Origin: Candidatus Gastranaerophilales bacterium | GTDB lineage: Bacteria; Cyanobacteriota; Vampirovibrionia; Gastranaerophilales; Gastranaerophilaceae | Direction: 5' to 3' | Length of the DNA: 39,519 nucleotides | NCBI GenBank assembly: GCA_900767135.1 | Contig: CAAFYU010000044.1 | Span: forward strand, 1 to 39,519 | Shown: piece by piece, positions 24,482 through 32,519 of the stretch | Numbering within the stretch: the first letter of the stretch is position 1 | Layout: each line of letters begins with the position of its first letter | Notes under the pieces: model-generated | Database searches by the model: none | What the model saw: only the letters and a program-made list of their open reading frames with translations | Told to the model about the DNA's origin: nothing | Made by a program: the position numbers and the translations under genes

Positions 24482-26383
24482 TTAGCAGTTTCTTTCGTGT
24501 TCTACTCTATCCATAATATTTTGGAATTCTTCTGCGTCAATTGTTTCTTTGTCGAGAAGTTCTTTGGCAATGGCTTCAAGCATATCTCTGTGTGAGCTTA
24601 GAAGATTTTTTGCTTCTTCATATTTCTCGTCAACAATGCGTTTCATTTCTTCATCAATTTCAAACGCAACTTGTTCTGAGTAATCTCTTTGATGGCCAAA
24701 ATCTCTGCCCATAAACACGTTTTCTTGGTTTTTGCCATAAGCCATATTGCCTAATTTGTCAGACATACCCCACGCTGTAACCATTTTTCTTGCGATATTT
24801 GTTACATTGATAAGGTCTTGTGATGCACCTGTGCTGACTCTGTCTTTGCCGTAAACGATTTCTTCTGCTGCACGTCCGCCTAGTGATACGGTGATTTGAG
24901 CAAGAAGTTTAGCTTTGTTTGTGTGAACTTGTTCATCTTTCGGTTTTGTCCAAGTAACACCTAGTGCATAGCCTCGTGGAATAATTGAAACTTTGTGCAA
25001 TTCGTCAGCGTCTTTCAAAAGTTTTGCAAGCAATGCGTGCCCAACTTCGTGGTATGAAGTCAATTCTTTATCTTCATCTGTCATAACTTTACTTTTCTTT
25101 TCAATGCCGGCAATTACTCTGTCGATTGAATTGTCAATGTCGCCCATTGAAATTTTGTCTTTGTTATTTCTTGCTGCAAGTAAAGCTGCTTCATTTAGCA
25201 AGTTTTGCAAGTCTGCACCGGTAAACCCTGGGGTGCGTTTAGCAAGAGTTTTTAAGTCAACTTCTGCTTCAAGTTGTTTATTTTTTGCGTGAACTTTCAA
25301 AATCTGTTCTCTACCACGAACATCAGGAGCGTTGATGTAAATCTGTCTGTCGAAACGCCCAGGTCTTAAAAGTGCGTTATCCAAAATGTCAGGTCTGTTT
25401 GTTGCGGCGATAACGATAATGTTTGTATTTTCATCAAAGCCGTCCATTTCAACAAGCAATTGGTTAAGAGTTTGCTCTCTTTCGTCGTGTCCACCGCCCA
25501 TTCCGGCTCCTCTTTGACGACCTACGGCATCAATTTCATCAATGAAAATAATACAAGGTTGGTGTTTTTTAGCTTGTTCAAACAAATCTCTAACACGACT
25601 TGCACCAACGCCGACAAACATTTCAACGAAGTCAGAACCGCTTATAGAGAAGAATGGAACTCCTGCTTCCCCTGCAACGGCTTTTGCCATCAAGGTTTTA
25701 CCTGTTCCCGGAGGGCCTACAAGAAGTACGCCTTTTGGAATTCTTGCACCAAGTTTTATGTATTTGTCACCGTTTTTCAAGAAGTCGACAATTTCTTCAA
25801 GCTCTTTTTTCTCTTCGTCAATGCCAGCAACATCTTTGAAAGTTGTTTTAACTTTACTGTCTAAAAGCATTTTTGCTTTACTTTTACCAAAAGACATTGC
25901 CTGAGAACCGCCTGCCTGAATGCTTTTCGCCATAACAGCAAGGAATACCAAGAATAAAACAGGCAAAAGCAAATAGCTCAATATATTTCCGATAGTTTTA
26001 GATGATTCAGAAGCTCGTGTAATTTGAACATCAGCATCAGAAGCATCAAGTTTTTTCATCAATTCAGGGTCAAATGTCGGAGTCAAAACTTTGTATTTTA
26101 ATGTCGGAGCCTTAGCAGTTTCCGGCACACCGAACGGATTGTTCATTGTTGGTGCAACAGTTTTTTGCTCTTTTGCTTCGGGTTGAACCTTTGGAATTGC
26201 AATAAGAAATTCGTCAGCTTTTTCAATTTTTTTGAATTCACCTTTATTCAGTCTTTCTAAAAAATTCGAATATGAAATTTCAGAAACCTTTGTAGTCGGT
26301 CCTGAAACAAATACTGATGAAACAAATAGTATAACAACTATTGCCAGTACAATGTACATTCCTGCTGTTTGACTTTTATTCAT
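24482..26383 (-). CDS. ftsH: ATP-dependent zinc metalloprotease FtsH
   Basis: 633 aa. TM1 at residues 9-28, a periplasmic domain, TM2 near 133-155, AAA domain with Walker A GPPGTGKT (223-230) and Walker B FIDEID (280-285), the second region of homology, and the zinc site HEVGH (445-449). Role: membrane-anchored quality-control protease. The periplasmic part has a Pro/Ala-rich stretch (about 65-95) that may be lineage-specific. Single gene with its own terminator; SD AGAGGG upstream. Confidence 0.97.
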   Translation of the reverse strand: MNKSQTAGMYIVLAIVVILFVSSVFVSGPTTKVSEISYSNFLERLNKGEFKKIEKADEFLIAIPKVQPEAKEQKTVAPTMNNPFGVPETAKAPTLKYKVLTPTFDPELMKKLDASDADVQITRASESSKTIGNILSYLLLPVLFLVFLAVMAKSIQAGGSQAMSFGKSKAKMLLDSKVKTTFKDVAGIDEEKKELEEIVDFLKNGDKYIKLGARIPKGVLLVGPPGTGKTLMAKAVAGEAGVPFFSISGSDFVEMFVGVGASRVRDLFEQAKKHQPCIIFIDEIDAVGRQRGAGMGGGHDEREQTLNQLLVEMDGFDENTNIIVIAATNRPDILDNALLRPGRFDRQIYINAPDVRGREQILKVHAKNKQLEAEVDLKTLAKRTPGFTGADLQNLLNEAALLAARNNKDKISMGDIDNSIDRVIAGIEKKSKVMTDEDKELTSYHEVGHALLAKLLKDADELHKVSIIPRGYALGVTWTKPKDEQVHTNKAKLLAQITVSLGGRAAEEIVYGKDRVSTGASQDLINVTNIARKMVTAWGMSDKLGNMAYGKNQENVFMGRDFGHQRDYSEQVAFEIDEEMKRIVDEKYEEAKNLLSSHRDMLEAIAKELLDKETIDAEEFQNIMDRVEHERNC

Positions 26384-26537
26384 TAAACACCGCCCTCTTT
26401 TATCTATCTAACTTTCTGCATTATAACTCAAATAAATAAAAAAGGCTAGTATCTTGTTGTCACAGCAATCCTACTAAACACGCCAATCATTTTTAGCAAT
26501 CAGGAGAATAATTTTATGGAAATAAGACTTTTAAGCA

Positions 26538-26843
26538 TTACACATAAGGGGCGTATTGAGCTTTACAGACTTCGGCAGGCGGATATATATCATCTTTTCC
26601 GCAAGCACGAGCCCAAAGGTTTCTTTGCCACATAATATCTGCTCTTCGACTTGGTGGAGTAGCAGCTAACATAGCAGCATCAAATTTTGCCAGATTATTA
26701 GCCAACTCATTTGCTTTTTTATTGTCGTATTTTCCGACTTTAAGAGCCTCTGAATTGGCATTTTTAATATTTTCGTAATTTTCATTCCCAAGAGTATTAT
26801 TGTAATTTGTTAAAAAGACACCCAGATTTGTCCCAATGCTCAT
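26538..26843 (-). CDS. Hypothetical protein, third gene of a small cluster
   Basis: 101 aa, no signal peptide or TM segment. Asn/Ala-rich first half (NYNNTLGNENYENIKNAN) and a basic/aromatic second half with two Cys (ARACGKDD, PAEVCKAQ). Starts after AAAGGAA. It follows the gene at 26859-27245 by 15 bp, so it is probably co-transcribed. No family recognised; likely lineage-specific. Confidence 0.6.
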   Translation of the reverse strand: MSIGTNLGVFLTNYNNTLGNENYENIKNANSEALKVGKYDNKKANELANNLAKFDAAMLAATPPSRRADIMWQRNLWARACGKDDIYPPAEVCKAQYAPYV

Positions 26844-26858
26844 AGAAATATTCCTTTC

Positions 26859-27245
26859 TTATTTTATGCCTTGTTCTTTTTTTAATTTATCGCCCTGTTC
26901 CTGTGCATGCTTTAACATATCATTAAGAATAACTTTTTGAGCATCAGTTGTATCTGACGCATTTAGTTTTTCTTTTAAGATATTTATTTCAGTTTCATTT
27001 TGAGCGATTAAAATCTCAGATGACACATTTTTTATAAAATTATAAGAACTTGCGTTCTGTCCATACAAAGCTTTTCCAAGACCAACAATATCACGCTTAT
27101 CAGGCATTGCAGCAATATTATTAACATTTGCGGGCACACCAGTTGACGCCAAGTTTGGGGTTGCAACGATACTCTGCTGTGGTTGAATATTTGCATTTGG
27201 AACTTGCATATTTCCAACAGGATAGTTATTTACTGAATTTAACAT
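26859..27245 (-). CDS. Hypothetical protein, Asn/Gln/Pro-rich N-terminus
   Basis: 128 aa. The first ~45 residues are low-complexity (NNYPVGNMQVPNANIQPQQS), the rest is helical and charged (EILIAQNETEINILKEKLNA). No signal peptide. Middle gene of the cluster 27710-26538. The layout (disordered N-terminus plus helix) resembles the other short proteins here. Confidence 0.6.
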   Translation of the reverse strand: MLNSVNNYPVGNMQVPNANIQPQQSIVATPNLASTGVPANVNNIAAMPDKRDIVGLGKALYGQNASSYNFIKNVSSEILIAQNETEINILKEKLNASDTTDAQKVILNDMLKHAQEQGDKLKKEQGIK

Positions 27246-27282
27246 AATTATGATACCTCATTTTCGCATTTCACATAAATTT

Positions 27283-27303
27283 GGCAGAATAAATATTCTG
27301 CCA
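27283..27303. other. Hairpin after the gene at 27312-27710
   Basis: TTGGCAGAAT pairs with ATTCTGCCAA around a short AAA-type loop. The T-run on the minus strand is weak, so it may be a partial terminator or an mRNA-stabilising element between genes of the cluster. Confidence 0.6.
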
Positions 27304-27311
27304 AGTTTAGT

Positions 27312-27710
27312 TTATTCGTCTTTGTTTACAATTTGAACAGTTTCTGATTTTGCACTTTTTACAGCATCAACAATACTTGCAATACCAGTTGCCAAGGCAG
27401 CGACACAACCCACAGATGCAAGTACCAAGTTTCTTCTCAAAAGTGCAACATTCGTAAGAAGACACGATGCTATAGCACCACCTAAAAATGCAAAACCTTT
27501 ACCGACATCTCCGTTAATAAATTGACCTAAACCAGACATAAAGCAAGAGGCAATACCAACTCCCCATTTTTTACCGCTTGACGCTTCTGTTGTCACATGT
27601 TTTTCAATGTAACTTCCCTTGTCAATTTCTTTGACATCAGGGGCACCTTTAAAGTTTGGACGATAAGCCGCAGAATTGTTCACTCCTACATTTTGCACAC
27701 ACATTGACAT
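27312..27710 (-). CDS. Small membrane protein with NFKG tag
   Basis: 132 aa. A polar N-terminus ends in YRPNFKG (residues 16-22), a tag typical of short proteins of Gastranaerophilales-type bacteria. Two or three hydrophobic segments follow (VGIASCFMSGLGQFI near 51-65, GFAFLGGAIASCLLTNVALL near 72-91, VLASVGCVAALATGIASIV near 95-113). The GLGQFINGDVGKGFAFLGG text resembles TM2-type hairpin membrane proteins, but I do not assign it firmly. Starts after AAAGGAA. Driven by the shared promoter/pentamer module. Confidence 0.65.
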   Translation of the reverse strand: MSMCVQNVGVNNSAAYRPNFKGAPDVKEIDKGSYIEKHVTTEASSGKKWGVGIASCFMSGLGQFINGDVGKGFAFLGGAIASCLLTNVALLRRNLVLASVGCVAALATGIASIVDAVKSAKSETVQIVNKDE

Positions 27711-27796
27711 AAATTGTTTCCTTTCGTTCTGTTACTTCACACATACCTATTAAAACAATACAGGTGTAAAATTTGCCAAGGAGCTCCGCTCCGCCC

Positions 27797-27875
27797 AGCA
27801 TAGCATAGCATAGCATAGCGGCATTATGACAGGGTTTCAGGCTATTTTAAATTTATATTTACATTTTGTTACAAT
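27797..27875 (-). promoter_or_regulatory. Shared promoter plus AGCAT pentamer repeat, copy 2
   Basis: On the minus strand: GTAAC-N2-AATGTAAA block (about 27873-27857), TTTAAA (27851-27846), 17-base spacer with AAACCCTGT, CATAAT (27828-27823), then about four ATGCT units (27816-27797). It nearly matches copy 1 at 24308-24400; the repeat number differs (4 against 6 or more). Confidence 0.7.
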
Positions 27876-27894
27876 TGTGTTTTAGCAATCTCTA

Positions 27895-28284
27895 TTAATA
27901 AATCGAAATTTCATAATTTCCATTATTTATTTTAAAATTCATACGAATCGTTTGTCCGGAATACGTTGAAGGTGGCGGATTAAAGGTCGGTACGCTCATC
28001 AGCATATAATAAACCGCATCGTTTAACGATTTATTTGACGACTCTTTTGAGAATTTTCGATTTATCAATTTACCATTATCACTCACCGCAAATTGAACAG
28101 AACATTCGCCGGAGCCCGTAATACTTCCAACAGCAAAATGTCTGAACATAGCAGCTCTTAAATTCCCCTTGTAACGCAACATTTCAGGGCTGTTCGGATT
28201 ATATACAGGCTTTTGGGACCCATTATACAATGGAGTTTCATTTAATTTTTTAGGTGTAAAACTTTGCTCTGTCTTTTTTTTCAC
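27895..28284 (-). CDS. TonB C-terminal-like part of a frameshifted gene
   Basis: 129 aa from a GTG at 28284, but this GTG has no SD and the same frame stays open upstream to the A10 tract (28407-28416). The extra codons encode a Gln/Lys/Pro-rich linker (SQHIQQPASQQ, KTPKAQTKV) like the one in the preceding ORF. The C-terminus (FAVSDNGKLINRKFSKES, FNPPPSTYSGQTIRMNF) has the pattern of TonB C-terminal domains: a beta-strand, then a helix, then a strand. Read with 28403-28867 as one protein, it gives zinc ribbon, TM helix, linker and TonB-like end. Confidence 0.7.
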   Translation of the reverse strand: MKKKTEQSFTPKKLNETPLYNGSQKPVYNPNSPEMLRYKGNLRAAMFRHFAVGSITGSGECSVQFAVSDNGKLINRKFSKESSNKSLNDAVYYMLMSVPTFNPPPSTYSGQTIRMNFKINNGNYEISIY

Positions 28285-28402
28285 CTGAGTTTTTGCCTGA
28301 CTCGGTTGATTGACTTTTGTTTGAGCTTTTGGTGTCTTTGGTTGAACCTGTTTGATTTGTTGCGAAGCAGGTTGTTGAATATGTTGTGATTTTACAGAAT
28401 CA

Positions 28403-28867
28403 TTAATTTTTTTTTTGAACAGAGTCTAATGCAACTCTGTTGTCATTTATAGGTGCAGAAGTAAGCGGAATTTCTTCACGAATTTTATCTAGCGGTGATT
28501 GAACCGGTTGTACCTGTTGAGTTTTTGGCTGATATAGCGGAGTATCATTCCAAATTTTATCAATACTTGGGATTGACTTTGTTTCAACAGACTGAACCTT
28601 TGCAGGAGCTTGCGAATTAGCAGGCTTTTTAGAAGCTTTTCCGACAGGAATTGCCCACACAATTGCTGACAAAATTATACAAAGTGCAAAAAACACTCTT
28701 GAAACAAGTTCTGATTTTTCTTCAAGAGTCAAAGATTTTTTAGCACTCGGTGTTGGAGTTTTGACAGCTTCAACATTGTCCGGAACACAGTCAAACGTGT
28801 TGTTTCCGCAGTCGCAGTACTCAACTTTTTCTTTGTATTCAGCTTTGCATTCTCTACATATATACAT
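28403..28867 (-). CDS. Zinc-ribbon, single-TM protein; N-terminal part of a frameshifted gene
   Basis: 154 aa. The N-terminal zinc ribbon has Cys pairs in YICREC and EYCDCGNN, followed by a TM helix (VFFALCIILSAIVWAIPVG, about residues 77-95) and a Pro/Gln/Lys-rich periplasmic linker with the motif WNDTPLYQP, echoed as LNETPLYNG in the following ORF. It ends soon after the A10 tract at 28407-28416. One A fewer there would join it to the TonB-like ORF. The start at 28867 lies just past the stop of the small membrane ORF. Last cistron of the VWA-FHA-TonB operon. Confidence 0.7.
   Translation of the reverse strand: MYICRECKAEYKEKVEYCDCGNNTFDCVPDNVEAVKTPTPSAKKSLTLEEKSELVSRVFFALCIILSAIVWAIPVGKASKKPANSQAPAKVQSVETKSIPSIDKIWNDTPLYQPKTQQVQPVQSPLDKIREEIPLTSAPINDNRVALDSVQKKN
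28407..28416 (-). other. A10 homopolymer at the frameshift point
   Basis: Ten T on plus (ten A in the transcript). With nine A, the frame ...SVQKK continues as INDSVKSQ into the TonB-like domain; with ten it stops two codons later. Such tracts are known sites of transcriptional slippage and of sequencing error. Confidence 0.8.
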
Positions 28868-28868
28868 C

Positions 28869-29048
28869 TTAAAATAATCCTAGCACAAACAAACTCAACT
28901 TATAAATCACAAATACAATAATTGGAATAATTAACATAATAACAGTAATTGCCGTTTGTCTGACGAAATCACAAGTAGCTTGTCGCAACTTAATTACAAA
29001 CGGGGTTTCCAAAATTATTAATATAATCAGACAAAAAATTTTAAGCAT
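28869..29048 (-). CDS. Small two-helix membrane protein
   Basis: 59 aa. ATG at 29048 overlaps the stop of the preceding small ORF (TAATG) and has an AAAGGAG SD. Two hydrophobic helices (IFCLIILIILETPFVI and ITVIMLIIPIIVFVIYKL) are separated by a basic/polar loop with one Cys (KLRQATCDFVRQ). No family recognised. Stop/start spacing places it inside the operon, directly before the zinc-ribbon gene. Confidence 0.65.
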   Translation of the reverse strand: MLKIFCLIILIILETPFVIKLRQATCDFVRQTAITVIMLIIPIIVFVIYKLSLFVLGLF

Positions 29049-29188
29049 TACTTACTCCTTTTGTAAATAATTTGTTCAAGCACAACTGTTTTATGCATGT
29101 GCGGTTTAACAGATGCTATCAAGGCGGTAGAAATCCCGACCAATATTACTGCAATTATTGAGATTATCGCTATTTTTGTTGTATTCAT
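29048..29188 (-). CDS. Small single-TM protein with a P-x-MH motif
   Basis: 46 aa. ATG at 29188 overlaps the TGA of the TonB-like gene (TGATG). An N-terminal TM helix (IAIISIIAVILVGISTALIA) is followed by a short periplasmic tail (SVKPHMHKTVVLEQIIYKRSK spread over residues 26-46). The tail resembles the first post-TM residues of the TonB-like protein upstream (IHPPMHQQMIIED), suggesting related anchors or duplication. Confidence 0.65.
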   Translation of the reverse strand: MNTTKIAIISIIAVILVGISTALIASVKPHMHKTVVLEQIIYKRSK

Positions 29189-30084
29189 CAGTTTTTCACC
29201 CTTTCAAAATCAGAAAAATCATTCGGTGTAGAATATCTTTCTTGCGTGCCTATCAAGAACAATCCCGTCACAACGGTAGACGTTCTTTGTGTGCCTCGTG
29301 GGAAATTTAATATCGGTCTTTTCTGCAAATTTGCAATCGCAGGCTTAACACGATTTCTCGCAACGTTCATATAATTCGGATTTGAGCATTCAACCTTAAT
29401 ATTTGAAACATTTCCAAACTTATCAACAACAAAATTAAACATAAACATCGTTCCCAAAGGAGCATAGTCAATATTAGAATCCTTCATAATTTGGTTTTGA
29501 ATATTACTTCTCCATCTATTCCAAGCAATAATCTCCTCTTGCTCTGTCATGTAAGGATTTTTGAAATTTGAATTCTGTGCAGGTCTTGAATTTTGAGGTT
29601 TTGTAGTTCTATATTGTGTTGGAGAAGGTCTTGATGTCGGACTTTGCGTCCCATCAATTCCCGCCTGAATGTCTTGCAAAACACGTCGAACAGTTTCCAT
29701 ATCGGAAATATCACCCAATTCCTGTTGAGAAGTAGATTGCGAATTTCTATTCTTAAATTTTATAGGTTTTGTAGATTGCGAACTTTTAGGCGACTCGCTT
29801 TGAACATATTTTGTCTGAGTCGAAGAATTATCGCCAAAATTAAAATTTTGTTGAGGCATTTCAACAGTTTGAGTACTTTGTACATCTTGCGGTTGAACAG
29901 AAATTTGTTGCGATGTCGAAGTCGTCGGAATTTCGCTTGCGTTCGGCAAATTATCACTAATTCTTGTCAAAGTAAAATTTGCGTCCTCAATAATCATCTG
30001 CTGATGCATTGGCGGGTGTATTTTTATCGTACAAATCGTAACGATTACAAATGCAATTATTACTAAAACTTTCAATATATCCAT
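29188..30084 (-). CDS. TonB-like protein (TM helix, Gln/Ser-rich linker, C-terminal TonB-type domain)
   Basis: 298 aa. TM helix at residues 4-20, then the motif HPPMHQQMIIED, a ~140-residue linker rich in Q/S/T/P/N, and a C-terminal domain (about 180-290) with the TonB-type pattern (NRWRSNIQNQIMKDS, FMFNFVVDKFGNVSNIKV, ARNRVKPAIANLQ). Likely anchored in the inner membrane with the C-terminus reaching across the periplasm. No ExbB/ExbD is in the window. It follows the FHA-like gene by 2 bp. Confidence 0.75.
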   Translation of the reverse strand: MDILKVLVIIAFVIVTICTIKIHPPMHQQMIIEDANFTLTRISDNLPNASEIPTTSTSQQISVQPQDVQSTQTVEMPQQNFNFGDNSSTQTKYVQSESPKSSQSTKPIKFKNRNSQSTSQQELGDISDMETVRRVLQDIQAGIDGTQSPTSRPSPTQYRTTKPQNSRPAQNSNFKNPYMTEQEEIIAWNRWRSNIQNQIMKDSNIDYAPLGTMFMFNFVVDKFGNVSNIKVECSNPNYMNVARNRVKPAIANLQKRPILNFPRGTQRTSTVVTGLFLIGTQERYSTPNDFSDFERVKN

Positions 30085-30086
30085 AA

Positions 30087-31703
30087 TTAATCTTTATCTA
30101 CTTTTGAAAGTAATTCGTCACACGCATAAATATCAAACTTTGTTTGACTCAACATCAAGGTTTCTGCAATCAACAAAGCCGTCGGAACAAGTGCCGCAAT
30201 TAAACTCAAGAAAATCCCTTGCATATCGCCACCGATTTCAGTCATAAAATACGATACGTTCATTGCAAATTCAATGAAAATAATTGTGCAACCAATAGCA
30301 AGTGAACGATTTTTTTCTGAGTTTAAACGTCTTACACCTTCAAGCCCGTAAATTGTAACGCCGTGGTGCTGATAGTCCGAAAAACCGTCCTGTTTAATAA
30401 CCTGCGAACCTTGAACTTTCTTTGTACAAGCAAAAGCGTTTACAAAAGAAAAGAACGCAAAAATAATCATAAATGTTGCAAGGGTCAAAAATACAGGGCT
30501 AATTCTTAAACCGGAAATTCTTACCCAGCCGGCAGCTTCGGGAAAGCACATTGCCAAAGTGTTAGACACACCATAAGCCAAGAAAGGTGCTGTCAAAATT
30601 CCGACAATTGTTTCGCCGACAGATTTTAGTTGAAGGTTGAACATTTTGTCTTTAATATATTGCAATTTGGTATTGCTCAAACTGTTAATATAACGTTCAA
30701 TCCACTGTCTGTAAGACTTTATAACACTTTCAAAATCTTCTCTGTATTCGTATTTGTCAAGTGTCATTGTCCATTCAGTTCCGTTGCACTTGAAATATCC
30801 GCAAGATATCGCAAGAACAGCCATAATGCCGGCAAAGAAGAATGAAATAAATATCGCAAATGTCATATAATCATTCAAATTCATGTAATAAACAAGGTTT
30901 ACGGCATAAATTCCGAGCATGAAAATCAATGAAAAAATCAACATAAAACTTTGCCCAAGCTTGGCAGATTTTGACATTTCTTTTTGAATATTGCTTTGCA
31001 AATATAAGTAAATTCCTTGTTTCAAAAGTAAACAAATTCCGTAAATCAAAATCGTATAAATTCCCCAGACTTTTATGTTTGTCGGAAGGTGTAAAAAGTT
31101 TGCAGATTCTGTGATTTCAAGCCCCATAATGTAGTTTGAAACTCCAAACGCACAAACCATTGCACTGAAAAACATTGCAATATGCAAAAATATACTTGTT
31201 TTTGAGTTCGCAGAAAGTTTTTGTTTTAAATCGTTTATGTGAAATGCAACCTGTTTAATAATTGCCACACGTGCATTTTCGATATCTTCTTTTTGTTTTT
31301 CCAATTTTACTTTTGTAACAGCATTAACATCTTTTCCGTACAAACCTTTGATATCTTCTTCGGTAAAGTCCTCTTTACTAATAGAGGTAACGGTTTTTAC
31401 CTGTGGAGTCGGAATAGATTCTGCAACAACTTTGATTGACAAAAATTCATCAGATTCGCCAAACATCAATTTGCAAACATTTGAAACCTCAACACGCTTA
31501 ATCGGTTGACCTTTGAAAAGAACTTTGTCGCTTTTGAAAGAATTAATCACAGAGCACTTATTTTCTGTCGGCTTGTATTCAAGCGTGAGCAAAACATCGT
31601 ACCCTATATTCAAAACGACATCACAGTTTGGGTTTGTACCAACTGTTATCACGTCTTTATTAAAAAATCTTTCGCCTTGCGAAGTTGAAATTATTATAGC
31701 CAT
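30087..31703 (-). CDS. FHA-like domain plus multi-TM membrane protein
   Basis: 538 aa. Residues 1-95 fit an FHA-like beta sandwich (VGTNPNCDVVL, LFKGQPIKR), but the Arg, Ser and His residues that bind phosphothreonine are not in place, so it may be degenerate or structural. A charged helical region (105-165) is followed by two groups of TM helices (about 168-305, then 370-520), with a cytoplasmic helical segment between (SVIKSYRQWIERYINSLSN). Role unknown; it could be the membrane platform of this operon. Spaced 17 bp from the VWA gene upstream. Confidence 0.75.
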   Translation of the reverse strand: MAIIISTSQGERFFNKDVITVGTNPNCDVVLNIGYDVLLTLEYKPTENKCSVINSFKSDKVLFKGQPIKRVEVSNVCKLMFGESDEFLSIKVVAESIPTPQVKTVTSISKEDFTEEDIKGLYGKDVNAVTKVKLEKQKEDIENARVAIIKQVAFHINDLKQKLSANSKTSIFLHIAMFFSAMVCAFGVSNYIMGLEITESANFLHLPTNIKVWGIYTILIYGICLLLKQGIYLYLQSNIQKEMSKSAKLGQSFMLIFSLIFMLGIYAVNLVYYMNLNDYMTFAIFISFFFAGIMAVLAISCGYFKCNGTEWTMTLDKYEYREDFESVIKSYRQWIERYINSLSNTKLQYIKDKMFNLQLKSVGETIVGILTAPFLAYGVSNTLAMCFPEAAGWVRISGLRISPVFLTLATFMIIFAFFSFVNAFACTKKVQGSQVIKQDGFSDYQHHGVTIYGLEGVRRLNSEKNRSLAIGCTIIFIEFAMNVSYFMTEIGGDMQGIFLSLIAALVPTALLIAETLMLSQTKFDIYACDELLSKVDKD

Positions 31704-31720
31704 TTTTATCCTCTCAAAAT

Positions 31721-32395
31721 TTATCTTCCAATTGCGTGAAGAAATCTTCTAACAGATTTGTCAATATTTTGTTTCGGGGCAACAATTAAATGTTCCTCGC
31801 CCAAAACAGGAGTCAATTTTTCTTTAACCAAATCGAGTTTGGCAGGGTGAGCGTCCAAAAACATCATTGAAATGTCAGGGGCATATTTTTTTACGTTTTG
31901 AACATTAGACGGCAAAGTGTTCCAATTAATTTGTTTTTCGATAGCTCCTTCGTTCTCCAAATCACCAATTACAACAATTGCAGGAATATATCCACCTTTT
32001 TTCATTGTCAAAGCGTGCGAAAATGCTTTTTTCAAACCGACGCCATAAGCTGTGCCGTAATCCATTTTATCGTATTTTGTGAACTCGTCCATTGACTTAG
32101 TAATTGTACTACCGTTCATCGGGCTACCTTCATAGATTAGATAAGCGTCCTCAGAAACCCTTAAAATCTTGATTTGATCCTCTGGATCTAAAAGATTACA
32201 AATCTGACGAAGAGTCTTTTTCTGCTCAGGGAGTTGTTTTTGATTTGACGCAGAAGAGTCTATTACAAAAATCACAGCTGCCGGGTGAAAATCATCAACC
32301 TTAATCCTGCTAATACCCGCCCAAATAAATTTTAAAGCTATTGATAGGGTAAGTATAATTAAACCCAATGTCACTAATTTTTTATTTAATTTCAT
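31721..32395 (-). CDS. Membrane-anchored von Willebrand factor A (VWA) domain protein
   Basis: 224 aa. N-terminal TM helix (LVTLGLIILTLSIALKFIWAG) and a VWA domain with MIDAS residues Asp46, Ser48 and Ser50 (DSSAS), a Thr in MDYGTAYGVG and an Asp in VIGDLENEG. VWA domains bind protein partners through a metal ion. First gene of the operon with the FHA-like and TonB-like proteins. A single N-terminal anchor makes the VWA domain periplasmic or exported. Confidence 0.85.
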   Translation of the reverse strand: MKLNKKLVTLGLIILTLSIALKFIWAGISRIKVDDFHPAAVIFVIDSSASNQKQLPEQKKTLRQICNLLDPEDQIKILRVSEDAYLIYEGSPMNGSTITKSMDEFTKYDKMDYGTAYGVGLKKAFSHALTMKKGGYIPAIVVIGDLENEGAIEKQINWNTLPSNVQNVKKYAPDISMMFLDAHPAKLDLVKEKLTPVLGEEHLIVAPKQNIDKSVRRFLHAIGR

Positions 32396-32519
32396 TATTC
32401 CGCCTGTTCGTAATCCTTTTTATAGAAACAATATAGCATATTTTTTTGAATAAGTAAATAGAAAATCGCCACTCATGCTAACATTCACATATTTTAATGC
32501 GACGAACAATTTATTAAAT

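Noticed and set aside
26516..26635. 39-codon plus-strand ORF (MEIRLL...) with SD antisense to the gene at 26538-26843
   Set aside because: It is a mirror of a coding region and has no promoter or terminator; chance is likely.
29188..30084. Complete TonB-ExbB-ExbD system
   Set aside because: No protein in the operon shows a clear ExbB/MotA or ExbD/MotB signature.
30087..31703. Working phosphothreonine-binding FHA domain
   Set aside because: The beta-sandwich pattern fits, but the conserved Arg, Ser and His of pThr-binding FHA domains are not seen, so only FHA-like is claimed.
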